This document shows, piece by piece, positions 35,635 to 43,804 of a stretch of 64,000 nt of DNA. Each line of letters opens with the position of its first letter. The first letter of the stretch is position 1. The DNA is from Streptomyces viridochromogenes (GTDB taxonomy: Bacteria; Actinomycetota; Actinomycetes; Streptomycetales; Streptomycetaceae). The position numbers were made by a program, and so were the translations under genes. Under the pieces are notes generated by a model. That model saw nothing but the letters and a program-made list of their open reading frames with translations, did no database searches and had not been told where the DNA came from. The stretch is taken from assembly GCF_001270495.1 (NCBI RefSeq), contig NZ_LGUR01000223.1:1-64000 (forward strand), written 5' to 3'.

Positions 35635-37047
35635 TCAGCGAGCGCTGCGGATCAGGCCCGTCAGATAGCGCCAGAGCGACGACCGCTGCCGGGCGGAGCG
35701 GTCGGGCAGCACCACGTCGGCCGTCTCCGGTGCCGGATCGGGCGCCGTCTGCGGTGGCGCGGTCCGCTCGGGCGGCGAAGCGAGTTCGTACCGTACGGGC
35801 AGCGAGCGCAGGCCGCGCATGAACGGCGAGGAGCGCCAGGGCAGTTGGTCGGCGGGCAGGGCGAGGTCCAGATGGGAGAACCGTTCGAAGAGACGGCCCA
35901 CCCCGACCGCCGCGACCGTCGAGGCGAGCTCGCGTGCCGGGCACTGGCGGCGCCCTGCTCCCCAGGACAGGTGTGCCCGGGTGCTGATCGTGCTGCTCGG
36001 GGCCACATGGTCGGCGAAGAGCGGGTCGGCGTGCGCGGCGGCGGAGGAGACCCAGACGGGGTCGCCCGCGCGGATCGTGTAGTTGCCGAGCGGTGTGTCC
36101 TCGGCGGCGAAGCGCGGGACGAAGTTCACCAGCGGCGGCTTGCGCATGACCACCCGGTTCATGGTCTCCCTGATCATCCCGGCGGAGAGGCTGGCCCGCG
36201 CCCCGCCGTCGCCGGAGATGACCTCGACCACGGTGTTGGACATGAGGATGCCGACGTGGTCGGAGGTCATGCCGAGCAGCATGAACAGCTCACGGGCGAG
36301 CTCGTCGAGCGACAAGCCGGGATGCGCGGCGAGCAGGTACGAGGGGAAGTCGTCGCCCGGCTCCTTGAGCTTCACGGCCGCCAGTTCCGCGAGCGTGGCG
36401 AGCAGTCGTTCCAGGGCGGGCTCCGCGTCCGGACCGGCGTCCAGCACGCGCCACATGTCCATCAGGGCGTCGTCGCCCTGGGATCCGGGGAAGCCGAGCA
36501 GATGGCTGGCCACCATCAGCGGCAGCGGCCGGGAGAACTGCGCGGACAGGTCCGCCACGCCCGTGCCGCCGCCCTGTCCCACCAAGGTGATCAGGTCGTC
36601 GGCGTAGGCGGTGACGGCCGCCTTCAGACGCTTGGCCTGCGGGTGGCCGGGGTCCTGGAACGGCTTGAGTGCCGCGTCCCACGCCGTGCGCAGCGACGGG
36701 TATCCGGGACCGCCCTGGATCAGCACGTGGTTGACCTCGAGGGAGGGCCCGAGCGGCCAGTCGGCGGGCACTTCGCCCGCGGTGCGGGCCCGCCAGTTCT
36801 CCAGCCCCTTCGGCCAGGCGTCGTCGTCCTGGAGGACCTCAAGCGCCTCGCGGTACCCGAGGACCAGCCAGGCGGGCACGCCGAGCAGGTCGACCGGCGC
36901 GACGGCCCCGTGTCGCTGGCGCAGCCGCTCGTACACGAGGGAGGGGCGTGTCTCGTAGTCGCGGGTCAGCAGTGGTTCGGGTGTCAGTTCTTCCAAGCGG
37001 GTGCCGTCGACGTCCACGGATCCGCTCTCGCCCACCTGGGATTCCAT
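35635..37047 (-). CDS. atypical cytochrome P450 (CYP157-like, altered ExxR)
   Basis: A 470-residue P450-fold protein. The heme loop SWGAGRRQCPAREL keeps the cysteine but has Arg for the usual His and Ala for the following Gly. The K-helix reads RETMNRVV, so the invariant ExxR motif is ETMN, with Arg one place late. The I-helix (LLGMTSDHVGIL) lacks the standard acid-alcohol pair. Such changes recall CYP157 proteins, which are usually encoded in conservons beside other P450s, but no conservon genes are present here. The ATG at 37047 is preceded by GGAGG at a long spacing; a GTG further up (37086) is possible. It may be an electron carrier partner, sensor or unusual oxidase rather than a classical monooxygenase. 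Confidence 0.82.
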   Translation of the reverse strand: MESQVGESGSVDVDGTRLEELTPEPLLTRDYETRPSLVYERLRQRHGAVAPVDLLGVPAWLVLGYREALEVLQDDDAWPKGLENWRARTAGEVPADWPLGPSLEVNHVLIQGGPGYPSLRTAWDAALKPFQDPGHPQAKRLKAAVTAYADDLITLVGQGGGTGVADLSAQFSRPLPLMVASHLLGFPGSQGDDALMDMWRVLDAGPDAEPALERLLATLAELAAVKLKEPGDDFPSYLLAAHPGLSLDELARELFMLLGMTSDHVGILMSNTVVEVISGDGGARASLSAGMIRETMNRVVMRKPPLVNFVPRFAAEDTPLGNYTIRAGDPVWVSSAAAHADPLFADHVAPSSTISTRAHLSWGAGRRQCPARELASTVAAVGVGRLFERFSHLDLALPADQLPWRSSPFMRGLRSLPVRYELASPPERTAPPQTAPDPAPETADVVLPDRSARQRSSLWRYLTGLIRSAR

Positions 37048-37178
37048 CGCCCTGCCGCTCCTCCGACACTCCCCGCACCGGCGCACTACCAGTCAGTAGC
37101 CGGCGACGCCGGTGACCCTACCCCAGACGGCCTCTCGGGTGAACGACGGGTGCGGTTCGGACGGGTGCGGCTCGGACG

Positions 37179-38576
37179 TCAGCCGGCCGTCGGCGGGATG
37201 TTCTGGTTGGCGTGGAAGAAGTTGTCCGGGTCGTAGGTGTGCTTGGTCGCGGCGAGTCGGTCGTAGTGGCCGCGGTAGGTCGCCCGGACCCGGTCGGCGC
37301 TCTCCGCCTCGCCGAGGAAGTTGATGTAGGAGCCGCCCATGGAGTGCGGGTGCAGATCGGTCCAGTAGTCGACGCTCCACTGCCGGATCAGCTCGGCGTT
37401 GGCGGGGTCCGGGTCGACGCCGGCGATCACGCCGGACCAGACGGCGTCGCGGTAGGCCCAGGCCGTGTCGTCGGCACCGACCTGGTGGGCCGCGGCGTCC
37501 ACGGGATAAAGGTGCATCAGGGACAGGTCCGTGGGGAGGTTCTCGCCGTACTTGTGGTGCACTTCGATCGCGGCGTCGGAGATGGTGTCGAAGAAGTCAC
37601 CGCGCCAGTACCACTGGTAGCCCTTCGGGATCAGTGTGTCGAACATGCCCTGCAGGGCGGGGTAGGGCATGGGCGTGGTGAAGTGGAAGGCGGACGGCGC
37701 CGGTTCGTCGACCGCGGTCAGCGCCTGCTCCAGGCGGTCGCCCGCCAGGTCGCCGGTGTAGCACCAGACGACGCCGCACACCTTCTGCCCGTGGATCGGC
37801 TCGGGGAACGGCGGCCCGGGTGGGATGGTGAAGACGGTGAAGAAGCCATAGAGGTCCTGCGGCGCGGCGGGCAGGAACTCCCGGTACCAGCGCAGCACTT
37901 CCGGAGTGCGGTCGACCGGCCACGCCGTCACCGCGACCCCGACCGTGTCCACCGGGTGCAGCCCGAACGTGAACGACGTGACGACGCCGAAGTTCCCGCC
38001 GCCGCCGCGCAGCGCCCAGAACAGGTCCGGGTGCTCCTCCTCGGAGGCGGTGACGAACGATCCGTCGGCGAGGACGACGTCGGCGGACCGGAGGCTGTCG
38101 ATGGTCAGGCCGTACTTGCGGGTGAGGTAGCCGTGGCCGCCGCCGAGGGTGAGGCCGCCCACGCCCGTCATCGAGATGATGCCGGCCGGTACGCCCAGGC
38201 CGAACGTGTGGGCCGCGTGGTCCAGGTCGCCCAGTTGTGCGCCGCCGGCGACCTGAGCGGTCCCCGCGCGCGGGTCCACGTGCACCCCGCGCATGGTCGA
38301 CAGGTCGAGGACGAGCCCGTCGTCGACCAGGCACAGTCCGGGTCCGCTGTGGCCGCCGCCGCGCACCGAGAGCTCCACTCCGGTGTCCCTCGCGAAGGAG
38401 AGCACTGCCCGCACGTCCGCCACGTCCACGCACTGCGCGAAGGCCGCGGGGTGCCGGTCGATCATGGCGTTGTAGATGCTGCGGGCCTCGTCGTAGCCCG
38501 GGTCCTGTGCGGTGATGACTGGTCCGCGCAGCGTCTCGCGCAGGCCTTCGAGTGCCGTTCCGTTGATGCCGCCCAT
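37179..38576 (-). CDS. FAD-dependent oxidoreductase, berberine-bridge-enzyme-like
   Basis: A 465-residue flavoprotein of the PCMH/BBE oxidase family. The FAD-binding half has VRGGGHSGPGLC near residue 69-80, whose His is the usual covalent FAD site, and the glycine-rich GVGGLTLGGGHG near 139. The position of the second covalent attachment, normally Cys in AGxCPTVG, is occupied by Ile (AGIISMTG), so a single covalent link is expected. The C-terminus has the berberine-like YDPDNFFHANQNI. ATG at 38576 follows AGAGGGG. There is no Tat or Sec signal. It lies 131 bases upstream of the atypical P450 on the same strand. The substrate is unknown; secondary-metabolite or sugar oxidation are both plausible. 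Confidence 0.88.
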   Translation of the reverse strand: MGGINGTALEGLRETLRGPVITAQDPGYDEARSIYNAMIDRHPAAFAQCVDVADVRAVLSFARDTGVELSVRGGGHSGPGLCLVDDGLVLDLSTMRGVHVDPRAGTAQVAGGAQLGDLDHAAHTFGLGVPAGIISMTGVGGLTLGGGHGYLTRKYGLTIDSLRSADVVLADGSFVTASEEEHPDLFWALRGGGGNFGVVTSFTFGLHPVDTVGVAVTAWPVDRTPEVLRWYREFLPAAPQDLYGFFTVFTIPPGPPFPEPIHGQKVCGVVWCYTGDLAGDRLEQALTAVDEPAPSAFHFTTPMPYPALQGMFDTLIPKGYQWYWRGDFFDTISDAAIEVHHKYGENLPTDLSLMHLYPVDAAAHQVGADDTAWAYRDAVWSGVIAGVDPDPANAELIRQWSVDYWTDLHPHSMGGSYINFLGEAESADRVRATYRGHYDRLAATKHTYDPDNFFHANQNIPPTAG

Positions 38577-38678
38577 GGCCGGGCCCCTCTGTGTGAAGAC
38601 GGTGAACCGCGAACAAATAACGGCGCCTGACGTCCGGGCGGGCAGCGGGGGCGTGGTGCGCGGATCCGTTCGCACCTC

Positions 38679-38718
38679 GTATCGATGTATCGATGTAACG
38701 GTGTGTCGATGTGTCGAT
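38679..38718. repeat. five tandem 8-bp units (GTATCGAT/GTGTCGAT)
   Basis: Five contiguous 8-base units, in order GTATCGAT twice, GTAACGGT once and GTGTCGAT twice, lie 102 bases upstream of the flavin oxidase start. Four of five contain the TCGAT core. This could be a cluster of half-sites for a regulator or a slipped-strand repeat. Nothing else was recognised in the 252-base gap. Confidence 0.7.
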
Positions 38719-38828
38719 GTCGGCAGGACGGACCGGCCCCGCCACAGCCCAGTCTTCACCTCGCCGGCGGCGGTCGCACGTCGACCAAGGGCGTCGCCCG
38801 GCCGGACCGCCGGGGCGCTGCTGCGGCG

Positions 38829-39554
38829 TCAGACCAACTCCGCGGCGGACCGCGCCCCCTGTTCGCGCAGCCATGCGACCAGCGTGGGGTGCCCTGAGCG
38901 GTCGGCGGCGTCCAGCGCGGTCAACCGGTCGTGACCGACCCAGTTGATGTCACCGCCGCGTCGCAGCAGGTATTCGGCCATCTCGTGCTGTCCGCCGTGG
39001 CAGGCGCACCACAGCGCGTTGGTGATGTCCTCGGCGCTGGGCGGGGCCGCCTCGGACGTGCAGCAGGCGGCGACCCGATCGGTTTCGCCGAGGGCTGCCG
39101 CCTGCCACAGGTTGGCGCGGGCGCCGCGTTCCACCAGTCGTCGTGCGCACTTCCACTGCCCGAAGGCCACCGCGTCCGCCAAGGGCGTGCCGTCGCCGAT
39201 GACCGCGCCGTCGGCCTCGATGTCCGCGCCCAGATCGAGCAGGGCGTCCAGGACGGGCACGTCGTCGGTGCTGGCCGCCCAGTGCAGCGGTGTTTCGCGG
39301 TGCGCGCCGGTGAACCGGGCGTTGACGTCCGCGCCCGCGGCGACCAGCGCGGTCACCGTCGCGGGGCCGTCGGGCAGGTGGCCGGGCCAGTCGGTGGCGA
39401 GGTGCAACAGGGTTCGCGCGCACTTGATGTTGCCCACCCGCGCCGTGGCCAGCCCCGGATGCGCGGTGAGCAGGTCCTGCAACGCCGCCACGTTGCCGCT
39501 CCGGATGGCCTCGCCCACGGCACGGGCGAGTGGAGCGGTCGTATCGATCAACAT
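38829..39554 (-). CDS. ankyrin-repeat protein
   Basis: A 241-residue soluble protein built mainly of ankyrin repeats. Repeat cores are visible: TLLHLATDWPGH, ALVAAGADVNARF, TPLHWAASTDDVPVLDALLDLGADIEADG, TPLADAVAFGQWKCARRLVERGARANLW, and ITNALWCACHGGQHEMAEYLLRRGGDINWVG. The last ankyrin unit ends near residue 230. It likely mediates a protein contact; no catalytic domain is attached. ATG at 39554 follows GGAGGAGG. It is transcribed away from the cobalamin riboswitch gene set and is separated from the flavin oxidase by 252 bases. Specific partner unknown. Confidence 0.85.
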   Translation of the reverse strand: MLIDTTAPLARAVGEAIRSGNVAALQDLLTAHPGLATARVGNIKCARTLLHLATDWPGHLPDGPATVTALVAAGADVNARFTGAHRETPLHWAASTDDVPVLDALLDLGADIEADGAVIGDGTPLADAVAFGQWKCARRLVERGARANLWQAAALGETDRVAACCTSEAAPPSAEDITNALWCACHGGQHEMAEYLLRRGGDINWVGHDRLTALDAADRSGHPTLVAWLREQGARSAAELV

Positions 39555-39604
39555 CGGGCCTCCTCCCGGGTCCCTTCTGGATAACACGGCCCACTGACAA
39601 CGCC

Positions 39605-39790
39605 GAACCCCTGTCTGTTACGCTCCCCGGGCCTCCCGCGGGGGAAGTCCGGTGAGAGTCCGGCGCTGACCCGCAACGGTGTGCGTGGGGACCCTGTGGT
39701 CCGTCGCGTGAGCCCGATCGCCCGTGGTGGGTGCGACCCGATGACTGCTCGCCGTGGACTGCGAGAGGGGACCGCGCGGCCGGCACGGTC
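39605..39790 (+). ncRNA. cobalamin (AdoCbl) riboswitch
   Basis: The leader of the importer operon contains the conserved core of cobalamin riboswitches: GGGGGAAGTCCGGTGAGAG, then TCCGGCGCTGACCCGCAACG (about 39638-39679) and the B12-box-like GTGAGCCCGATCGCCCG (about 39708-39724). Cobalamin binding normally represses the downstream transport genes. The boundaries are approximate, and the expression platform probably extends toward the ribosome site (GAAGGA, 39835-39840). This identifies the transporter substrate as cobalamin or a corrinoid. Confidence 0.92.
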
Positions 39791-39851
39791 GTACGGGCTG
39801 CCTCCTTGATCGACGTTCACCGGCGGCCCCAGGCGAAGGACCCGCCCGCCC

Positions 39852-40931
39852 GTGCACCGAAGCAAGACACGGATCCCGACACCGGTATCCGCCGCCGCCC
39901 GCGTATCCGTGCCACTGCTCGTCCTCGGGCTGGGGCTGCTCCTGCTCGTCTCCCTCGTGTGCGGCGTGGGGCTGGGAGCCGCCGGGATCGGGTGGGCGGA
40001 TGTGTTCCGGCTGCTCGGGGCCGGGCTGACCGGCGGGACCATCGACGCCCGGGATGTCGCCGCGTACACCATCGTCTGGGAGATCCGGCTGCCGCGCGTC
40101 GTACTCGGTGCCGTCGTCGGGGCCGGGCTCGCGGCCGTCGGTGTGGCCGTGCAGGCGATGGTGCGCAACGCGCTCGCCGACCCGTTCGTGCTGGGCATCT
40201 CCTCGGGTGCCGCGGTGGGGGCCAACGCCGTGATCCTGCTGGGCGCGTTCGCGGGGCTCGGCGTCTGGGCGCTGTCCCTGTCCGCCTTCGCCTCGGCGCT
40301 CGCGGCGATGGTGCTGGTGTACGCGGTGTCCCGGTCGCCGCACGGCCTCACCCCGCTGCGGCTGATCCTGACCGGGACCGCGCTGGCGTACGGCTTCGAG
40401 GCCGTCACCACCGTCATGGTGTTCGGCGCGGCCCGGGGCGAGGCGGCCCGCTCGGCGATGATGTGGCTGCTGGGGAGTCTGGGCGGCGCGACCTGGGCCC
40501 AGGTGCCGCTCGCCGCGGTGACCGTGGCGGCCGGGTGGTCGTGGCTGCGGTGGCGGGCGGAAGCCCTCAACGCCCTCGCGATGGGTGACGAGACGTCCGC
40601 CGCACTGGGCGTCCAACCGGCTCGGCTGCGCCGGGAGTTGTTCCTCGTCACCGCCGCCGTGACCGGGACGGTGGTCGCGGTCAGCGGGGCCATCGGGTTC
40701 GTCGGGCTGATGGTGCCGCATGTCGTACGGATGCTGGTGGGCGCCGATCACCGGCGGGTGCTGGCCGTGGCGCCGCTCGCCGGGGCCGTGCTGCTGGTGT
40801 GGGCCGACCTGCTGTCCCGGCTCCTGCTGGCCCCGGCCGAACTGCCGGTCGGGGTGATCACCGCCGTGGTCGGGGTGCCCGCGTTCCTGCTGCTGATGCG
40901 GCGCGGCGGCTACGCGTTCGGAGGTCGGTGA
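39852..40931 (+). CDS. btuC: cobalamin ABC transporter permease
   Basis: A 359-residue FecCD/BtuC-type permease with about ten spans. Family motifs: EIRLPRVVLGAVVGAGLAAVGVAVQ, NALADPFVLGISSGAAVGA, GDETSAALGVQPARLRRELF and GAIGFVGLMVPHVVRMLVGADHR, the loop that docks the ATPase. It starts at a GTG 11 bases after GAAGGA. It is first in a three-gene operon under a cobalamin riboswitch and ends one base before the btuD start. The homologous permease at 49520 shows that two systems of this class sit in this window. Confidence 0.9.
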   Translation: MHRSKTRIPTPVSAAARVSVPLLVLGLGLLLLVSLVCGVGLGAAGIGWADVFRLLGAGLTGGTIDARDVAAYTIVWEIRLPRVVLGAVVGAGLAAVGVAVQAMVRNALADPFVLGISSGAAVGANAVILLGAFAGLGVWALSLSAFASALAAMVLVYAVSRSPHGLTPLRLILTGTALAYGFEAVTTVMVFGAARGEAARSAMMWLLGSLGGATWAQVPLAAVTVAAGWSWLRWRAEALNALAMGDETSAALGVQPARLRRELFLVTAAVTGTVVAVSGAIGFVGLMVPHVVRMLVGADHRRVLAVAPLAGAVLLVWADLLSRLLLAPAELPVGVITAVVGVPAFLLLMRRGGYAFGGR

Positions 40932-40932
40932 C

Positions 40933-41715
40933 ATGCGGCTCGACATCAAGGGCGTCACGGTCGAGGCCGCCGGGGCCCGGCTGGTGGACGACGTTCGACT
41001 CGCCGTGGACAGCGGGGCGTTCGTCGGGCTGATCGGCCCGAACGGCAGCGGCAAGTCCACGCTGCTGCGGTGCGTGTACCGGGCGCTGCGTCCGGCCGGC
41101 GGGGTGGTGCGGCTCGACGGGGACGACGTGCACGCCATGCCGCCCCGCGCCGCCGCCCGGGTGCTGGCCGCGCTGCCGCAGGAGTCGTCGGCCGAGTTCG
41201 ACTTCACCGTCGCCGAGGTCGTGGCCATGGGGCGGCTGCCGCACCGGGACCGTACGGCCGCCGCCGACCGGGAGATCTGCGCCGCGGCCATGGAGCGCAC
41301 CGGTGTCACGCACCTCGCCGACCGCGGGTTCCTCGCCCTGTCCGGCGGTGAGAAGCAGCGCGTGCTCATCGCCCGCGCACTCGCCCAGCAGCCGAAGGTG
41401 CTCGTCCTGGACGAGCCCACCAACCACCTCGACATCGCCCACCAGTTGGACGTGCTGTCCCTGGTGCGGGCCAGCGGCCTGAGCGTGCTGGCCGCCCTGC
41501 ACGACCTCAACCTGGCCGCCGCGCACTGCGACGTCCTGTACGTCATCGCCGGGGGCCGGATCGTCGCCTCGGGCCCGCCGCACGAAGTCCTCCGACCCGC
41601 CCTGCTCGCCGAGGTGTTCGGCGTCCGCGCACATCCGGTACGGCATCCGGAGACCGGCGCGGTCCAGCTCCTGTTCGACCTCCTCCCCCAAGGAACCACA
41701 TGCGCAAGCTCATAG
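40933..41715 (+). CDS. btuD: cobalamin ABC transporter ATP-binding protein
   Basis: A 260-residue ABC ATPase of the FecE/BtuD group. Walker A GPNGSGKST near residue 35, Q-loop LPQESS, signature LSGGEKQRV near 137, Walker B LVLDEPTNHLD near 157 and the switch His in ALHDLNLA. It begins one base after the permease stop and its last 16 bases overlap the substrate-binding protein gene, so the three are co-translated. It powers corrinoid uptake. Its paralogue at 48672 belongs to the metallophore-like system. Confidence 0.92.
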   Translation: MRLDIKGVTVEAAGARLVDDVRLAVDSGAFVGLIGPNGSGKSTLLRCVYRALRPAGGVVRLDGDDVHAMPPRAAARVLAALPQESSAEFDFTVAEVVAMGRLPHRDRTAAADREICAAAMERTGVTHLADRGFLALSGGEKQRVLIARALAQQPKVLVLDEPTNHLDIAHQLDVLSLVRASGLSVLAALHDLNLAAAHCDVLYVIAGGRIVASGPPHEVLRPALLAEVFGVRAHPVRHPETGAVQLLFDLLPQGTTCASS

Positions 41716-42707
41716 CCACCGCCCTCTGCCTCGCCGCGACCGCCACCGCGACCGGCTGCGGAGCCACGGTGGACAAGCCGGCCTCGAACGCCGAGTCCTC
41801 CGCGGTCACCCTCACCAACTGCGGCCGCGAGGTCACCTACGACAAGGTCCCCGAGCGCGTGGTCACCAACGACGTCGGCATCACCGAGCTGATGTTCGCC
41901 CTCGGCCTGGAGGACCGCATGGCCGGGTTCGCGATGCCCGACGACAAGGGCGATCTGAGCGGCGTGCCGTGGAAGGACGGCTACGGGAAAGTGAAGTGGC
42001 TGTCGAAGGACCAGCTCACCAAGGAGAACGTCCTCGACGCCCGCGCCGACCTCGTCTTCGCCGGCTGGAACTACGGCTTCCGCGAAAACAGCGGCTTCAC
42101 TCCCGACGCCCTGAACAAGCTCGGCATCCCCTCGTACGTCCTCACCGAGTCCTGCCACAACGGCCGTACCGAGTCCTCGCGCGGCATCATGCCGCCGCTG
42201 GACGCCCTGTACGCCGACCTCACCAACCTCGGGAAGCTGTTCGGTGTGGAGAAGCGGGCCGCCGCGCTGGTCGCCGACTTCAAGAAGCAGGTCGCGCAGG
42301 TACGCGCGAAGGCGCCCGCGGCTGCCGACCGGCCGAAGGTGTTCCTGTACGACAGCGGGCAGGACCAGCCGTTCACGTCCGGCCGCTACGCCGCCCCCGA
42401 GCAGATCATCAGCGAGGCCGGCGGCGTCAACGTCATGCACGACGTCCAGGACTCCTGGACCACCGTCGGCTGGGAGAGCGTCGTGCAGCGCGACCCGGAC
42501 GTCATCGTGATCTGCGACTACGGTGACGTGAGCGCCGAGCAGAAGAAGAAGTTCCTGCTCTCCTACCCGCCGCTGCGCAACGTCTCCGCCGTCCAGCACA
42601 AGCGGATCTTCGTCCTCGACTACGTCGACCTGGTGGAGAGCCCCCGCAACCCGTCGGCCGTCGCCCGGCTCGGCACGTATCTGCGGACGGTGGCCGAGGA
42701 GCGGTAG
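41700..42707 (+). CDS. btuF: cobalamin ABC transporter substrate-binding lipoprotein
   Basis: A 335-residue exported lipoprotein of the BtuF/FhuD periplasmic-binding class. A short signal with a lipobox-like ATGCG places the lipidated Cys near residue 20. The body shows TLTNCGREVTYDKVPERVV, then the family core ending SAVARLGTYLRTVAEE. ATG at 41700 is preceded by AAGGA inside btuD. It captures corrinoid for the BtuCD permease; the upstream riboswitch is the main evidence for substrate. Without the riboswitch it would be called a generic iron or F420-precursor binding protein. It converges on the isocyanide synthase gene, 11 bases away. Confidence 0.88.
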   Translation: MRKLIATALCLAATATATGCGATVDKPASNAESSAVTLTNCGREVTYDKVPERVVTNDVGITELMFALGLEDRMAGFAMPDDKGDLSGVPWKDGYGKVKWLSKDQLTKENVLDARADLVFAGWNYGFRENSGFTPDALNKLGIPSYVLTESCHNGRTESSRGIMPPLDALYADLTNLGKLFGVEKRAAALVADFKKQVAQVRAKAPAAADRPKVFLYDSGQDQPFTSGRYAAPEQIISEAGGVNVMHDVQDSWTTVGWESVVQRDPDVIVICDYGDVSAEQKKKFLLSYPPLRNVSAVQHKRIFVLDYVDLVESPRNPSAVARLGTYLRTVAEER

Positions 42708-42718
42708 CCACTGGATGG

Positions 42719-43678
42719 TCACCGCTCGAAATGGCTCGGTCTGCCGTCACGGTGCACGAGCCGGCCGAGCCGCTGCGCCCTGGCGCGGGGCATGAGGGTC
42801 CAGGTGCCGTCGAGTCCGCGCAGGGCGGTGGAGTGCCAGGGGGTGGTCCAGGCGTCGGGAGCGTCCAGGAGCCGGATGCCGAACTTGGCGGCGCCGACGG
42901 GCTGGGGGTGGATCGACAGACGTACGGCGCGCGGGTGATGGTCGGCGATCAGCTCACCCCAGGCACGGCTGCGCTGGATCACGCCGTACGCCCGTCTGCG
43001 GCACTCGCGTTGGAGCGCGGAGCGGGTGCCGGTGAACCCGGCGGTGTCCTCGACCAGGAAGCGGGTGATGCCGCGATACAGGGCGAGGGTCGGGGCGTCG
43101 GTGCGGACCTCGGCGCGCAGGGCCTCCAGGGTGGGGGCGTGGCGGTCGTGGACGTGGGCGCGTTTGGTGTCGTGGGGGAGGTCGCCGAGGACGTCGCGCA
43201 GGTCGAAGACGGAGAGATGCCTCAGGTCCGACTCCCTTATGAGCGCGCGCAGTTCGTCCGCGTAGGCGTCGATGTGGTCGTCGGGGACGCGGATCAGGTC
43301 GCCGAAGACGTGGCCGTCGGAGCAGATGACGACGTGGGCGCCGGGCGGGTAGATCCTCTCGATCTCCTGGCACAGGGTGTCGAGGAAGGCGAGGGAGAGG
43401 CGTTCACCCATGTCGGGGAGGTGGCCCAGGGCCTTGGCCGGGTTGGGTGACTTGCAGGGGAAGGCGGGGAGGGTGAAGGCGATGGGGGCGCCCTCGCGCA
43501 CGAAGTCGGCGATCCGGCGCAGTTGACGGGGGAAGGCCTCGGCCGGGAGACGGGCCTGGCCGGTCGGGGGCTGGAAGGCCGGGAGGCGGCCGGTCGTGCG
43601 GTGGTGCGGCAGGAGCAGGTTCAGGATCTCTACCCCGGTGGTCTCGGGGAGGGTGTCCGGTGCGGTCGTCAGCAGCAT
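42719..43678 (-). CDS. isocyanide synthase (PvcA/IsnA/DIT1 family)
   Basis: A 319-residue enzyme of the DIT1/PvcA family, which converts the amino group of tyrosine or tryptophan into an isonitrile using ribulose 5-phosphate as carbon donor. Typical blocks are FTLPAFPCKSPNPAKALG near residue 70-87, PDMGERLSL just after, and VVICSDGHVFGDL near 115-127. ATG at 43678 follows GGAGGAACGAC; a longer upstream frame lacks a ribosome site. It is the last gene of a run with a P450, an AsnB-like amidotransferase and an exporter, and lacks the usual PvcB-like oxygenase partner. This suggests an isonitrile that keeps its carboxyl carbon as an amide. Family assignment is strong; substrate (likely Tyr) is inferred. 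Confidence 0.9.
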   Translation of the reverse strand: MLLTTAPDTLPETTGVEILNLLLPHHRTTGRLPAFQPPTGQARLPAEAFPRQLRRIADFVREGAPIAFTLPAFPCKSPNPAKALGHLPDMGERLSLAFLDTLCQEIERIYPPGAHVVICSDGHVFGDLIRVPDDHIDAYADELRALIRESDLRHLSVFDLRDVLGDLPHDTKRAHVHDRHAPTLEALRAEVRTDAPTLALYRGITRFLVEDTAGFTGTRSALQRECRRRAYGVIQRSRAWGELIADHHPRAVRLSIHPQPVGAAKFGIRLLDAPDAWTTPWHSTALRGLDGTWTLMPRARAQRLGRLVHRDGRPSHFER

Positions 43679-43742
43679 GTCGTTCCTCCGGGGGCATGCG
43701 GGCAGGGCGGCATGGCGCCATGGCGGGCCAGGCACTGTGGGG

Positions 43743-43783
43743 CAGGCGGGTGGGTCAGGCGGGTGGGGTCAGGCGGGCTGAGG
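43743..43783. repeat. three G-rich 13-14 bp units upstream of the isocyanide synthase
   Basis: Three tandem copies of CAGGCGGGTGGG(G)T, the last degenerate, lie between the P450 stop and the isocyanide synthase start. The 126-base gap that holds them is the longest break in this gene run apart from the one before the exporter. It may be a spacer or may affect read-through; no hairpin with T-tract was seen. Confidence 0.55.
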
Positions 43784-43804
43784 CAGCCGGCGGGCGGACG
43801 TCGG

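Noticed and set aside
35635-37047. A conservon (cvn) around the CYP157-like P450
   Set aside because: The kinase, roadblock, DUF742 and GTPase genes that define conservons are not adjacent.
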